A DNA stretch of 64,000 nucleotides. It comes from CAIQPV01 sp963719855 (lineage in GTDB: Bacteria > Pseudomonadota > Gammaproteobacteria > Burkholderiales > Gallionellaceae). The notes beneath the pieces are model-generated. The model was not told the DNA's origin, ran no database searches, and worked only from the letters and a program-made list of their open reading frames with translations. Positions 1 to 8,794 of this stretch are shown in pieces; the first letter of the stretch is position 1, and the number at the start of each line of letters is the position of its first letter. The translations under genes and the position numbers were made by a program. The stretch lies in contig CAVRDK010000004.1 in NCBI GenBank assembly GCA_963719855.1, positions 744,001-808,000 of the forward strand, given 5' to 3'.

Positions 1-515
1 GCATTTACATACACCTGCGTCTCGCGCAGATAGGCCAGTACCGGCAAGTCCAGTCCGGCGATGAATTGTTCCAGCGTGGTCGCCGCGCGCGTATGCGGTG
101 ACATGCGCATCCCTACCACTCCGACAAAAATTTTACCTTTGCGCACCGCTTTTTCCTGACTAAGTATTTCCAGAAATTCGCGGCTGGCCTGAATATCGAA
201 CAACGACGGCGCTATGGGCACGATGACCTTGTGCACCAGTTTCAGCGCGTGTTCGAGATTCTTGCCGTGCAATCCGGCGGGGGAATCGATCACCAGCCAG
301 TCTGCCGTAGCCGCTTTCCCTCCCGCTGCCTGAAGCACGTCGATAATCGGCAATTCAAATGGGCGACTGGTTAACCATTGGGTTGCCGATTTCTGCCGGT
401 CCAGATCCAGCATTACCACGCGCTGGCCACGTGAGGCAAGGTAGCCCGCGACGTTGGTCGAGAGCGTGGTCTTGCCGCTTCCACCTTTGGGATTTGCTAT
501 CAGGATGGCTTTCAT
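1..515 (-). CDS. ParA/MinD-family ATPase, 3' end cut off by the window
   Basis: The reading frame starts at an ATG (513-515) and runs off the left edge, so about 171 residues are visible. The N-terminus carries a deviant Walker A motif, KGGSGKTT (about residues 10-17), typical of ParA/MinD ATPases. Downstream are a switch-like segment with DLD and the Walker B-like stretch WLVIDSPAG. Family members are dimerising ATPases that position plasmids, chromosomes or protein complexes. This one resembles the short 'ParA family protein' type rather than chromosomal ParA, and no parB is visible. It starts 21 bp after the ilvD stop codon on the same strand and may be co-transcribed with it. The cargo cannot be told from the sequence. 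Confidence 0.85.
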   Translation of the reverse strand, partial: MKAILIANPKGGSGKTTLSTNVAGYLASRGQRVVMLDLDRQKSATQWLTSRPFELPIIDVLQAAGGKAATADWLVIDSPAGLHGKNLEHALKLVHKVIVPIAPSLFDIQASREFLEILSQEKAVRKGKIFVGVVGMRMSPHTRAATTLEQFIAGLDLPVLAYLRETQVYVN

Positions 516-536
516 GGTCACGCTCCCGGCTTGGTG

Positions 537-2384
537 TTATTTTTCCACTTGCGACACGTCGCGCACCGCGCCTTTGTCGGCGCTGGTCGTCATCGCAGCA
601 TAAGCGCGTAACGCCACAGAAACATGACGCTCGCGGCTGACCGGCTTCCATGCCTGTTTGCCTTTTGCCTCCATCGTCGCACGGCGTTGCGCCAACGCAC
701 TCTCCGATATTGCCAATTGTATGATTCGGTTTGGAATGTCTATCTCAATGCGGTCGCCCTCCTGCACCAGCGCAATCGCCCCACCGCCCGCCGCTTCAGG
801 CGAAACGTGGCCGATACTCAAGCCCGAGGTGCCGCCGGAGAAGCGCCCGTCGGTGAGCAAAGCACACACCTTGCCCAGTCCCTTGGATTTCAGATAGCTG
901 GTCGGATACAACATTTCCTGCATACCCGGCCCGCCTTTCGGCCCTTCGTAGCGTATCACCACCACATCGCCCGCCACGACCTGGTCAGCAAGAATCGCGG
1001 CAACTGCGTCATCCTGGCTTTCAAATACGCGCGCGCGTCCGGCGAATTTCAGGATGCTCTCATCCACTCCAGCTGTTTTTACGATGCAACCATCCACTGC
1101 GATATTGCCGTGCAATACCGCCAAGCCGCCATCCTGCGAATAGGCATGAGCCTTGTCACGGATACAGCCGTTGCTGCGATCAGCATCCAGATCGGGGTAG
1201 TGCATGGATTGCGAGAAGGCGAGGGTGGTGACAATTCCGCCGGGTGCGGCACGGAAAAATTTTTTCACTTCTTCGTCACTGGTTTGCACGATGTCCCATT
1301 GCTTCAAGCCCTCGCGCAGGGTTGGGCTATGTACGGTTCCGGCATCGGCGTGCAGCAACCCGGCGCGATCCAGTTCTCCCAGAATCGCGGCGATGCCACC
1401 GGCGCGATGCACATCTTCCATATGGTATTCGGATGAGGGCGCTACCTTGCACAGGGTTGGCACATGACGCGACAACCTGTCCATATCCTTCATAGTGAAT
1501 TCCACTTCCGCTTCACGTGCGATTGCCAGCAAGTGCAACACAGTATTGGTTGAGCCGCCCATCGCGATATCCAGCGTCATGGCGTTCTCGAATGCCTCGA
1601 AGGTGGCAATTGAACGCGGCAATACGCTGGCATCATCCTGCTCATAATAGCGCTTGCTCAATTCGACGATCAGCCGCCCCGCGCGCAGGAATAACTGCTT
1701 GCGCTCGGCGTGCGTCGCCACCAGCGAACCGTTGCCGGGCAGCGCCAGGCCCAGCGCTTCGGCCAGACAGTTCATCGAATTCGCGGTGAACATGCCGGAA
1801 CAGGAACCGCAGGTCGGGCAGGCGGAACGCTCGATGGCATCCACTTCTTCATCGCTGCAATGGTTGTCTGCCGCCGCGACCATCGCATCCACCAGATCCA
1901 GACCTTTGGTCTTGCCCTGCCAGTTCACCTTGCCCGCTTCCATCGGCCCGCCGGAAACGAACACCACCGGGATGTTCAAACGCATCGCGGCCATCAGCAT
2001 GCCCGGCGTGATCTTGTCACAGTTTGAAATGCACACCAGCGCATCGGCACAATGCGCGTTGACCATGTATTCCACCGAGTCGGCAATCAAGTCGCGCGAG
2101 GGCAACGAATACAGCATGCCGCTGTGCCCCATGGCGATGCCGTCATCTATGGCAATAGTGTCGAACTCCTTGGCAATGCCGCCCGCCTTTTCGATCTCGC
2201 GCGCCACCAGTTGCCCCATATCTTTCAGGTGCACATGCCCCGGCACAAACTGGGTGAATGAATTGGCGATGGCGATGATCGGCTTGCCGAAGTCACCCTC
2301 GGTCATGCCGGTGGCGCGCCACAGGGAGCGCGCACCAGCCATGTTGCGGCCATGCGTGGAAGTACGGGAACGGTAAGCAGGCAT
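537..2384 (-). CDS. ilvD: Dihydroxy-acid dehydratase
   Basis: A 615-residue protein, the usual IlvD length, starting MPAYRSRTSTHGRNMAGARS as in other proteobacterial IlvD proteins. It dehydrates 2,3-dihydroxy-isovalerate and its methyl homologue to the 2-keto acids in valine, leucine and isoleucine synthesis, using an Fe-S cluster. The family cysteine motifs are present: the SNCDKITPGM segment around residue 120 and CPTCGSCSGMFTANSMN around residue 195. The conserved C-terminal DGRFSGGTSG stretch is also present. The gene is on the minus strand and divergent from lgt, with a REP-type repeat between them. It appears complete and ordinary. Confidence 0.97.
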   Translation of the reverse strand: MPAYRSRTSTHGRNMAGARSLWRATGMTEGDFGKPIIAIANSFTQFVPGHVHLKDMGQLVAREIEKAGGIAKEFDTIAIDDGIAMGHSGMLYSLPSRDLIADSVEYMVNAHCADALVCISNCDKITPGMLMAAMRLNIPVVFVSGGPMEAGKVNWQGKTKGLDLVDAMVAAADNHCSDEEVDAIERSACPTCGSCSGMFTANSMNCLAEALGLALPGNGSLVATHAERKQLFLRAGRLIVELSKRYYEQDDASVLPRSIATFEAFENAMTLDIAMGGSTNTVLHLLAIAREAEVEFTMKDMDRLSRHVPTLCKVAPSSEYHMEDVHRAGGIAAILGELDRAGLLHADAGTVHSPTLREGLKQWDIVQTSDEEVKKFFRAAPGGIVTTLAFSQSMHYPDLDADRSNGCIRDKAHAYSQDGGLAVLHGNIAVDGCIVKTAGVDESILKFAGRARVFESQDDAVAAILADQVVAGDVVVIRYEGPKGGPGMQEMLYPTSYLKSKGLGKVCALLTDGRFSGGTSGLSIGHVSPEAAGGGAIALVQEGDRIEIDIPNRIIQLAISESALAQRRATMEAKGKQAWKPVSRERHVSVALRAYAAMTTSADKGAVRDVSQVEK

Positions 2385-2437
2385 TTAAATTTCCTTAATT
2401 AAATTTTTCTGTCTGTAAAACTCTTAGCCCGGCACCG

Positions 2438-2544
2438 GTGGGAGCGACCTCCCGGTCGCGAGTGTCAATTCCACATTCGGCTTGCCGGATAGTGGATTGC
2501 CTGACTTTGTTATCAGACATTCGCGACCGGGAGGTCGCTCCCAC
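2438..2544. repeat. REP-type doublet (two inverted 24-bp arms, each itself a hairpin)
   Basis: The arm at 2438-2461 is an exact reverse complement of the arm at 2521-2544. Each arm contains its own short hairpin, GCGACC-TCCC-GGTCGC, which is the layout of paired REP elements. It lies in the intergenic space between divergent ilvD and lgt. No RAYT transposase is present in the window. Transcribed from either side it could act as an mRNA 3' stabiliser or attenuator, but that is inference. Confidence 0.8.
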
Positions 2545-2572
2545 AACTTGGCAATTCAAAAATTTCGCCGAA

Positions 2573-2601
2573 TTAAGGCGCGTAGGCGAATCACGTATAA
2601 T
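2573..2601 (+). promoter_or_regulatory. Probable sigma70 promoter for lgt
   Basis: A perfect -10 hexamer TATAAT lies at 2596-2601. Seventeen bases upstream is a weak -35 candidate, TTAAGG (2573-2578). The distance from the -10 box to the lgt ATG is about 30 bases, giving a short leader. Confidence 0.5.
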
Positions 2602-2630
2602 GAATTCTAACTCAACTTCATCCTTATACC

Positions 2631-3416
2631 ATGCTCATCCACCCGCAATTCGATCCCATCGCCATCCGTCTCGGTCCGCTTGCCGTGCATTGGTACGGCC
2701 TGATGTATCTGCTAGGCTTCATGCTGTTTCTGTGGTTGGGCAAACGACGCGCGCGCGCGCTCAACCGCTCCGGCTGGGACGACAAGTTATTGGACGACCT
2801 GCTGTTCTACGGCGTGCTGGGTGTCGTGCTGGGCGGACGATTGGGCGAGGTGCTGTTCTACCACCCCGGCTATTACTTCGCGCATCCACTGGAGATTTTG
2901 GCCGTGTGGCAGGGAGGCATGTCGTTCCACGGCGGCTTCCTCGGCGTATTGATTGCCATGGCATTGTTTGCGCGCAAGCGACATATCGTCTGGTTGCAAC
3001 TGATGGACTTCATCGCCCCGCTGGTGCCGCTGGGTCTGGGTGCGGGACGCATCGGCAACTTCATCAATGGCGAGTTGTGGGGACGCCCCACCGATGTGGC
3101 ATGGGGCATGGTATTTCCCAATGTGGACAATGTGCCGCGCCACCCCTCGCAACTTTACGAATTCGCGCTGGAAGGGCTGGCGTTTTTCGCGCTACTCTGG
3201 CTGTATTCGAACAAACCGCGCCCAACAGGTGCGGTGTCCGGCCTGTTCCTGATCGGCTACGGCAGCTTCCGCTTTATTGCCGAGTTCTTCCGAAATCCTG
3301 ACGACGGTATTTTTGGATTGATGACCTTCGGTGTCAGCATGGGGCAATGGCTGAGCCTGCCGATGGTGCTAGCGGGTATCGCAATGATGGTGTGGGCGTA
3401 CAGAAACGCGGAATGA
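2631..3416 (+). CDS. lgt: Prolipoprotein diacylglyceryl transferase
   Basis: A 261-residue polytopic inner-membrane protein. Lgt transfers diacylglycerol from phosphatidylglycerol to the lipobox cysteine of prolipoproteins, the first step of lipoprotein maturation. The family signature GRIGNFINGELWGRP is at about residues 141-155, and the essential histidine region FHGG is near residue 102. Hydrophobic segments fill the length, and the usual N-terminus with HWYGLMYLLGF is present. The start is the ATG at 2631, about 30 bases after a good -10 box. It is the only gene in its transcription unit before the CorC-like gene. Nothing unusual. Confidence 0.97.
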   Translation: MLIHPQFDPIAIRLGPLAVHWYGLMYLLGFMLFLWLGKRRARALNRSGWDDKLLDDLLFYGVLGVVLGGRLGEVLFYHPGYYFAHPLEILAVWQGGMSFHGGFLGVLIAMALFARKRHIVWLQLMDFIAPLVPLGLGAGRIGNFINGELWGRPTDVAWGMVFPNVDNVPRHPSQLYEFALEGLAFFALLWLYSNKPRPTGAVSGLFLIGYGSFRFIAEFFRNPDDGIFGLMTFGVSMGQWLSLPMVLAGIAMMVWAYRNAE

Positions 3417-3558
3417 GGAATGCGGAATTCAGATTGAAGAAAATCAAAATCTCGGATTTGTAACGTTCCGCAATCCTCATTTCGTATTCCGCATTGCCTT
3501 GACACGCCCATCCGCCTCCCCGATACTTCGCGCATCACATTAGTTAGGGCTTTCCGCT

Positions 3559-4842
3559 TTGGACGAGTTCTCATTGGGCGCGCTGTTTGTTGCCCTTGTT
3601 GTAATCCTGATTTTTTCCGGTTTTTTTTCATCCTCCGAAACCAGCATGATGGCGCTGAACCGCCACCGGCTGAACCATTTGGTGCGCAAAGGCAACCGGA
3701 GCGCCAAGCTCACCGCCACCTTGCTGGCACATACTGACAGGCTGCTCGGCTCCATCCTGTTCGGCAACACGCTGGCGAATGTGGCGGCGGCGGCGGTCAC
3801 CCAGATCATCATCCTGCGCCTGTTCGGCGCAAGTGAAGGATGGGTGCTGGTTAGCACGCTGGGGATTACCTTCGTGATCCTGATATTCAGCGAGATCATG
3901 CCAAAAATTATTGCGTCCAGTCACCCGGAGCGCGTGGCGCTATTTTCAAGTTATCCGCTGGCCGTTCTCATCAAGCTGTTCCATCCGGTGGTGTCTATTG
4001 CCACGGCCATCGTGCATTATGTGCTGTGGTTATTTCGCATCAAGGTGCAGACCGACCAGAGCAAGCACAAGATGAGCATGGAAGAGTTGCGCATGCTGGT
4101 GCTGGAGTCGGAACAGTTCCTGCCGCACAGGCACCATAAGATGCTGCTCAATCTTGTGGATCTGGGTCGTGTCGAGGTGAACGATGTGATGGTGCCGCGC
4201 AATCAGATCGAAGCACTCGATCTGGATGAGTCGCCGGAAGTGTTGCGCGAACAATTGGCGACCTGCCATCACACGATGTTGCCTGTATATCAAGGGGCGC
4301 TCGACAACATCGTCGGTATCCTGCACGTGCGCCGCGCACTGGTGCTGATGCAGCGCGAGAATTTTAGCGGCGCGGAGTTGCGCGAACTTCTACACGAACC
4401 TTATTTCATCCCTTCCGACACGGCACTGCTGTCGCAGTTGCAGTATTTTCAGGAACGGCACTTTCGGCTGGGGCTGGTGGTGGATGAATATGGCGAATTG
4501 CTGGGACTGGTGACGCTGGAAAATATTCTGGAGGAAATCGTCGGTGATTTCACCACGCAGTCGCCCGCACAGACCGGCAAATTTCTGCGCCAGAAGGACG
4601 GCAGCCTGCTGGTGGAAGGCGGTACGCCGTTACGCGACCTGAACCGTAAGCTGGGCATGCATTTCCCGCTGAGCGAGGCGAAGACGCTGAATGGCTTGAT
4701 TCTGGAGCATCTGCAAGATATTCCGGAGGCAGGCACCAGCCTGAAAATTGCGGATTACCCGATTGAAATCATCCAGACGCAGGACCGCGTGGTGAAAGTT
4801 GCCAAGATTTTCCCCGCGTTGCGCAAAAAAGAAAACAAGTAG
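3559..4842 (+). CDS. HlyC/CorC (CNNM/YfjD-type) membrane protein with CBS domains
   Basis: A 427-residue protein. An N-terminal DUF21 transmembrane domain (about residues 1-190) begins FSGFFSSSETSMMALNRHR, the typical opening of this family. Two CBS domains follow (about 200-330), then a CorC/HlyC C-terminal domain (about 345-425). Bacterial members are linked to magnesium or cobalt efflux, and the E. coli relative is YfjD. The frame opens at TTG (3559-3561), and no ATG sits closer to the conserved N-terminus, so TTG is taken as the start. It stands alone between lgt and pilC. The transported ion is inferred from the family only. Confidence 0.88.
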   Translation: MDEFSLGALFVALVVILIFSGFFSSSETSMMALNRHRLNHLVRKGNRSAKLTATLLAHTDRLLGSILFGNTLANVAAAAVTQIIILRLFGASEGWVLVSTLGITFVILIFSEIMPKIIASSHPERVALFSSYPLAVLIKLFHPVVSIATAIVHYVLWLFRIKVQTDQSKHKMSMEELRMLVLESEQFLPHRHHKMLLNLVDLGRVEVNDVMVPRNQIEALDLDESPEVLREQLATCHHTMLPVYQGALDNIVGILHVRRALVLMQRENFSGAELRELLHEPYFIPSDTALLSQLQYFQERHFRLGLVVDEYGELLGLVTLENILEEIVGDFTTQSPAQTGKFLRQKDGSLLVEGGTPLRDLNRKLGMHFPLSEAKTLNGLILEHLQDIPEAGTSLKIADYPIEIIQTQDRVVKVAKIFPALRKKENK

Positions 4843-4933
4843 CAGGCAAACAAATAGCAAACAAGCAATTAGACGCTTTACAACGCCCGTAAAGCTCGGC
4901 ATGATGGGGCAGGTTTTTGATTAAGGAAACGTC

Positions 4934-6154
4934 ATGGCTGAGGGAAAAGAATCCCCACAAGTGAAACAAATCCAGTTCCAGTGGGAAGGGAAAGACAAAT
5001 CCGGCAAGATAGTCAAAGGAGATATCAAGGCTCCGGGTGAAGCCACTGCGTCCGCACAGTTGCGTCGCCAAGGTATTACCATCACCAAGATCAAGAAAAT
5101 CCATACTTCTGGCAAAGCAATCACCCAGAAAGAACTCACCCTGTTCACGCGCCAACTTGCGACCATGATGAAGTCCGGCGTGCCGTTGCTACAATCTTTC
5201 GATATCGTAGGCAAGGGACACAACAATCCTTCGGTATCCAAACTGTTGAACGACATCAAGACCGACGTGGAAACCGGTAGCAGCCTGGAGCAGGCATTCA
5301 GGAAATTCCCGCTGTATTTTGACGACCTGTTTTGCAATCTGGTCGGCGCGGGCGAGGCAGCTGGTATTCTGGACAGCCTGCTGGATCGTCTGGCAACCTA
5401 CCAGGAAAAAACACTTGCCATCAAGAGCAAGATCAAGTCTGCACTGTTCTATCCGGTTGCCATTATCGTGGTGGCCTTTGTCATCACTGCGGTAATCATG
5501 ATTTTCGTAATTCCGGCATTCAAGCAATTGTTCTCCAGTTTTGGCGCAGATTTGCCTGCACCGACGCTGATCATGATGGCCGTCTCGGATTTCTTTGTCG
5601 CATATTGGTGGGCAATGTTCATTATTATCGGGGGCGGGCTCTACGCCTTTTTCTACTTCTGGAAACGCAACAAAAAAATGCAGCGGGTGATGGATATCCT
5701 GTCGCTCAAGATGCCGATTTTCGGCGAGATTATCCGCAAGGCCACCATTGCGCGCTGGACGCGCACCCTGTCCACCATGTTCGCTGCCGGCGTACCCTTG
5801 GTCGAGGCTTTCGACTCGGTGGCGGGCGCTGCCGGCAATGCATTATATTTTGATGCAACCAAACAAATTCAGAGGGAAGTTAGCCAAGGCAGCTCCTTGG
5901 TATCGGCCATGCAGAACACCGGGATATTCCCCAGCATGGTGATACAGATGACGTCGATCGGTGAAGAAGCCGGTTCGCTGGATAACATGTTAAGCAAAGT
6001 CGCTGACTTCTATGAGGCCGAGGTGGATGATGCGGTGGCAGCGATGTCCAGCCTGATGGAGCCTATCATCATGGTGGTGCTCGGTGGGTTGATCGGCAGC
6101 ATGGTGGTGGCGATGTATTTGCCGATATTCAAAATGGGAGCAGTTGTTGGCTAA
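4934..6154 (+). CDS. pilC: Type IV pilus inner-membrane platform protein PilC
   Basis: A 406-residue GspF/PilC-family protein. It has two related cytoplasmic four-helix domains (about residues 70-195 and 275-395), with signatures LTLFTRQLATMMKSGVPLLQ and WTRTLSTMFAAGVPLVEAFD. Three transmembrane segments lie near residues 170-195, 215-240 and 375-400. PilC is the platform on which the PilB and PilT motors drive pilus assembly and retraction. The ATG at 4934 follows an AAGGAAAC-type ribosome site. pilD follows 80 bp downstream, but the usual upstream pilB is absent here and must lie elsewhere. Confidence 0.95.
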   Translation: MAEGKESPQVKQIQFQWEGKDKSGKIVKGDIKAPGEATASAQLRRQGITITKIKKIHTSGKAITQKELTLFTRQLATMMKSGVPLLQSFDIVGKGHNNPSVSKLLNDIKTDVETGSSLEQAFRKFPLYFDDLFCNLVGAGEAAGILDSLLDRLATYQEKTLAIKSKIKSALFYPVAIIVVAFVITAVIMIFVIPAFKQLFSSFGADLPAPTLIMMAVSDFFVAYWWAMFIIIGGGLYAFFYFWKRNKKMQRVMDILSLKMPIFGEIIRKATIARWTRTLSTMFAAGVPLVEAFDSVAGAAGNALYFDATKQIQREVSQGSSLVSAMQNTGIFPSMVIQMTSIGEEAGSLDNMLSKVADFYEAEVDDAVAAMSSLMEPIIMVVLGGLIGSMVVAMYLPIFKMGAVVG

Positions 6155-6234
6155 CGCTCATGGCAAGCAATCACCCTGGATGATAAAACTCGTCATGCCC
6201 GTTCCTTCTGTCCACCCTAATCCAGGCTTCTGAC

Positions 6235-7155
6235 ATGTCTGAAATATTCCAGCTTCTTCAATCCTCACCTCTTGTGTTTGTCAGTGCATGTACTGTATTG
6301 GGGTTAATGGTCGGTAGTTTTCTGAATGTAGTGATCTACCGCCTGCCGAAAATGATGGAGCGTGAATGGCTTGCCCAATGCGCAGAGCTTAACGGGCAAA
6401 CTGCAGAAGGGTCGCTGCCCAGCAGCGGGGCTGCCCCACTTGCGGCGGCTGCGAAAGAGTCACCCCGCTACGATCTGGTCGTGCCGCGTTCCGCCTGCCC
6501 GCACTGCGGACACATGATAAGCGCGCTGGAAAATATTCCGGTCATCAGTTACCTGTTGTTGCGCGGCAAATGCAAGGACTGCGGAGCGCATATCTCGGCG
6601 CGCTACCCCATCGTGGAACTGGTAAGCGGGTTGCTGAGCGGCTATGCCGCATGGCACTTCGGCTTCGGCCTTGCTGCATTAGGCGCGTTGCTGTTTGTCT
6701 GGGCGTTGCTGGCGCTGACCTTCATCGATTTCGACACGCAACTGTTGCCGGATGACATCACGCTCCCGCTATTATGGGCGGGCCTGTTACTCAATCTCTC
6801 GCACACCTATACCGACCTGCAAACTGCGGTCATCGGCGCGGTGGCGGGTTACTTGGCGTTGTGGCTCGTGTATTGGCTGTTCAAGCTCGCCACCGGCAAG
6901 GAGGGGATGGGCTATGGCGACTTCAAGCTGCTGGCCGCCATCGGGGCGTGGCTGGGCTGGCAGATGCTGCCGCTGGTCATCCTGACCTCCTCGCTGGTGG
7001 GGGCGGTGGTCGGCATCACACTGATCGTCGCAGCGCGCCATGGCCGCAATGTCCCAATCCCATTCGGCCCTTATCTCGCGGGCGGCGGCTTGATCGCGCT
7101 GTTCTGGGGGCAGACACTAACGCAGAGTTACTTACAGATGATGTCCGCTTCATGA
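6235..7155 (+). CDS. pilD: Prepilin leader peptidase / N-methyltransferase
   Basis: A 306-residue membrane protein with N-terminal GSFLNVVIYRLP and two zinc-type cysteine pairs, C88-x2-C91 and C113-x2-C116, in the cytoplasmic loop. The catalytic aspartates of type IV prepilin peptidases lie in FIDFDTQLLPDD and in GMGYGDFK (about residue 229). It cleaves the leader of type IV pilins and pseudopilins and methylates the new N-terminus. A loop of roughly 25 residues rich in Ala and Ser (about 53-78) precedes the first cysteine pair. The gene overlaps coaE by four bases (ATGA). Confidence 0.96.
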   Translation: MSEIFQLLQSSPLVFVSACTVLGLMVGSFLNVVIYRLPKMMEREWLAQCAELNGQTAEGSLPSSGAAPLAAAAKESPRYDLVVPRSACPHCGHMISALENIPVISYLLLRGKCKDCGAHISARYPIVELVSGLLSGYAAWHFGFGLAALGALLFVWALLALTFIDFDTQLLPDDITLPLLWAGLLLNLSHTYTDLQTAVIGAVAGYLALWLVYWLFKLATGKEGMGYGDFKLLAAIGAWLGWQMLPLVILTSSLVGAVVGITLIVAARHGRNVPIPFGPYLAGGGLIALFWGQTLTQSYLQMMSAS

Positions 7156-7766
7156 ATTATCGGATTGGCCTGACCGGCGGCATAGGCAGCGGCAAGAGCA
7201 CCGTTGCCACGCTGTTCGCAGAGTGCGGCGTCAGGGTCATCGACAGCGATGCAATCTCGCATAGCCTCACTCAAGCCGGAGGCGGTGCCATAGAAGCAGT
7301 CCGTACAGCATTCGGCGACAGCTATATTGACTCCAGTGGAGCGCTTGACCGGGCGCGCATGCGCCAACTGATATTCTCCGACGTGACCGCCAAACAGCGT
7401 CTGGAGGCCATCCTGCATCCGTTGATCCGGGCGCAGATGTTGACTCAGGCGGAAGTCGCCGCCAAGATTGCTCCCTATTTGCTGCTGGTGATTCCATTGT
7501 TGTTTGAGACCGCGAATTACCGCGAACTGGTGCAACGTACTCTGGTTGTGGACTGTGCAGAAACCACCCAGATTGCGCGCGCCATGCGGCGCAGCGGGCT
7601 GACCGAACAAGAAGTGCGCGCCATCATGGCGCAACAAATCTTGCGTGATGAACGGTTGCGGCGTGCCGACGATATCATCCAGAATGATGCAGAACCGGAT
7701 ACCCTGCGGTTGCAAGTGGCGCATCTGCATCAGCGTTATATTGCTCTTTCCGCAGGAAGCGATTGA
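7152..7766 (+). CDS. coaE: Dephospho-CoA kinase
   Basis: A 204-residue protein beginning MNYRIGLTGGIGSGKSTVA, with the P-loop GGIGSGKST at residues 9-17. Other CoaE features are the VIDSDAISH segment and VIPLLFE in the lid and core region. It phosphorylates dephospho-CoA at the 3' hydroxyl, the last step of coenzyme A synthesis. The open frame extends much further upstream, but the ATG at 7152 overlaps the pilD stop and fits the family N-terminus exactly. The pilD-coaE-zapD-yacG order is widely conserved in beta- and gammaproteobacteria. Confidence 0.97.
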   Translation: MNYRIGLTGGIGSGKSTVATLFAECGVRVIDSDAISHSLTQAGGGAIEAVRTAFGDSYIDSSGALDRARMRQLIFSDVTAKQRLEAILHPLIRAQMLTQAEVAAKIAPYLLLVIPLLFETANYRELVQRTLVVDCAETTQIARAMRRSGLTEQEVRAIMAQQILRDERLRRADDIIQNDAEPDTLRLQVAHLHQRYIALSAGSD

Positions 7767-7841
7767 CTATGTATGGTAATTCACAATATATTACAAAATA
7801 TTGGTCAAAATTAAACGTGCACCCACTCAATATATGGCATC

Positions 7842-8597
7842 GTGATTAGCTACGACTTCCCTCTCAATGAGCGTATACGCACCTTGCTGCGACTGGAGGA
7901 TCTCTACGCCAAGATGGCGTATTTTTCCGAGAAAGCAAGCGCTGCAGACCATCACGCCGCACTAAATGTAATGTTCGAAATCATGGAGGTCGCCAGCCGT
8001 GCCGACCTGAAATCCGATCTGTTGCAGGAACTGGAACGTCAGAAACGCCAACTCGCCGCCCTGCATAACAACCCGGGAATTTCAGAAGATGCACTGGATG
8101 CCGTACTCGGTGAAATCGAAAACGCCAGCGACAGCCTGTTCGGTATAAGCGGCAAGATAGGCCAACACCTGCGCGACAATGAATGGCTGATGAGCATCAA
8201 ACAGCGCGCCTGTATTCCCGGAGGAACATGCGAATTCGACTTGCCTTCCTTCCATTACTGGCTGCATCAAGATGCCACGCTGCGGCGCAATTATCTCAAT
8301 GAGTGGCTGGCTCCCATGTTATCCATTTGCAAAGCTCTGGATATCATACTCAAGCTGCTGCGCGAGAGCGGCAAGACGCACCATTTCACTGCCCATCATG
8401 GCGGTTTCCAGCAGATGCAAGGGGGCCGCGTGGCGCAATTGTTGCGGGTCACTCTGGACAGTACCCTGCCATGCATACCTGAAGTCAGCGCCAACAAATA
8501 CGTGCTCAACATCCGCTTCGTCGCCGCCAGCTATGCGGCCAAGAGTGCCTTATACGATCAGGATGTGGAGTTTAATCTCACCTTCTGCGCACTGTAA
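7842..8597 (+). CDS. zapD: Cell division protein ZapD
   Basis: A 251-residue protein starting at GTG (7842): ISYDFPLNERIRTLLRLEDLY, the characteristic N-terminus of ZapD (formerly YacF, DUF1342). An in-frame stop just upstream rules out a longer form. ZapD binds the FtsZ C-terminal tail and bundles FtsZ filaments at the division ring. It follows coaE after a 75-bp AT-rich spacer and precedes yacG by two bases, the usual arrangement. Confidence 0.95.
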   Translation: MISYDFPLNERIRTLLRLEDLYAKMAYFSEKASAADHHAALNVMFEIMEVASRADLKSDLLQELERQKRQLAALHNNPGISEDALDAVLGEIENASDSLFGISGKIGQHLRDNEWLMSIKQRACIPGGTCEFDLPSFHYWLHQDATLRRNYLNEWLAPMLSICKALDIILKLLRESGKTHHFTAHHGGFQQMQGGRVAQLLRVTLDSTLPCIPEVSANKYVLNIRFVAASYAAKSALYDQDVEFNLTFCAL

Positions 8598-8599
8598 TT

Positions 8600-8794
8600 A
8601 TGAAGAAACCCCCGGTAGTTGCCTGCCCGCAATGCGGCAAAGAGGTCGTGTGGAACAGCGAGAACCTCTATCGCCCGTTTTGCAGCGAACGCTGCAAACT
8701 GATAGACCTTGGGCAGTGGGCCAATGAAGAATATCGCATCCCTGTAGACGAACAACAGCCGGATCAGTCCGACGACCTTTCCGGCCAAGCCTGA
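8600..8794 (+). CDS. yacG: DNA gyrase inhibitor / zinc-binding protein YacG
   Basis: A 64-residue protein with the four YacG zinc cysteines (C9-x2-C12 and C28-x3-C32) and the conserved stretch RPFCSERCKLIDLGQW. The family binds GyrB and inhibits gyrase in E. coli. It begins two bases after zapD. Its last 31 bases overlap the 3' end of the convergent Nudix-ThiE gene, so the tails of both genes share sequence. Confidence 0.95.
   Translation: MKKPPVVACPQCGKEVVWNSENLYRPFCSERCKLIDLGQWANEEYRIPVDEQQPDQSDDLSGQA

Noticed and set aside
2438..3301. Long plus-strand frame over the start of lgt
   Set aside because: It begins in the REP doublet and reads the lgt gene in a wrong frame; lgt itself is unmistakable.
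7152..7766. A 330-codon version of coaE starting at 6774
   Set aside because: The extra 126 codons overlap pilD in another frame; the ATG at 7152 matches the CoaE N-terminus.
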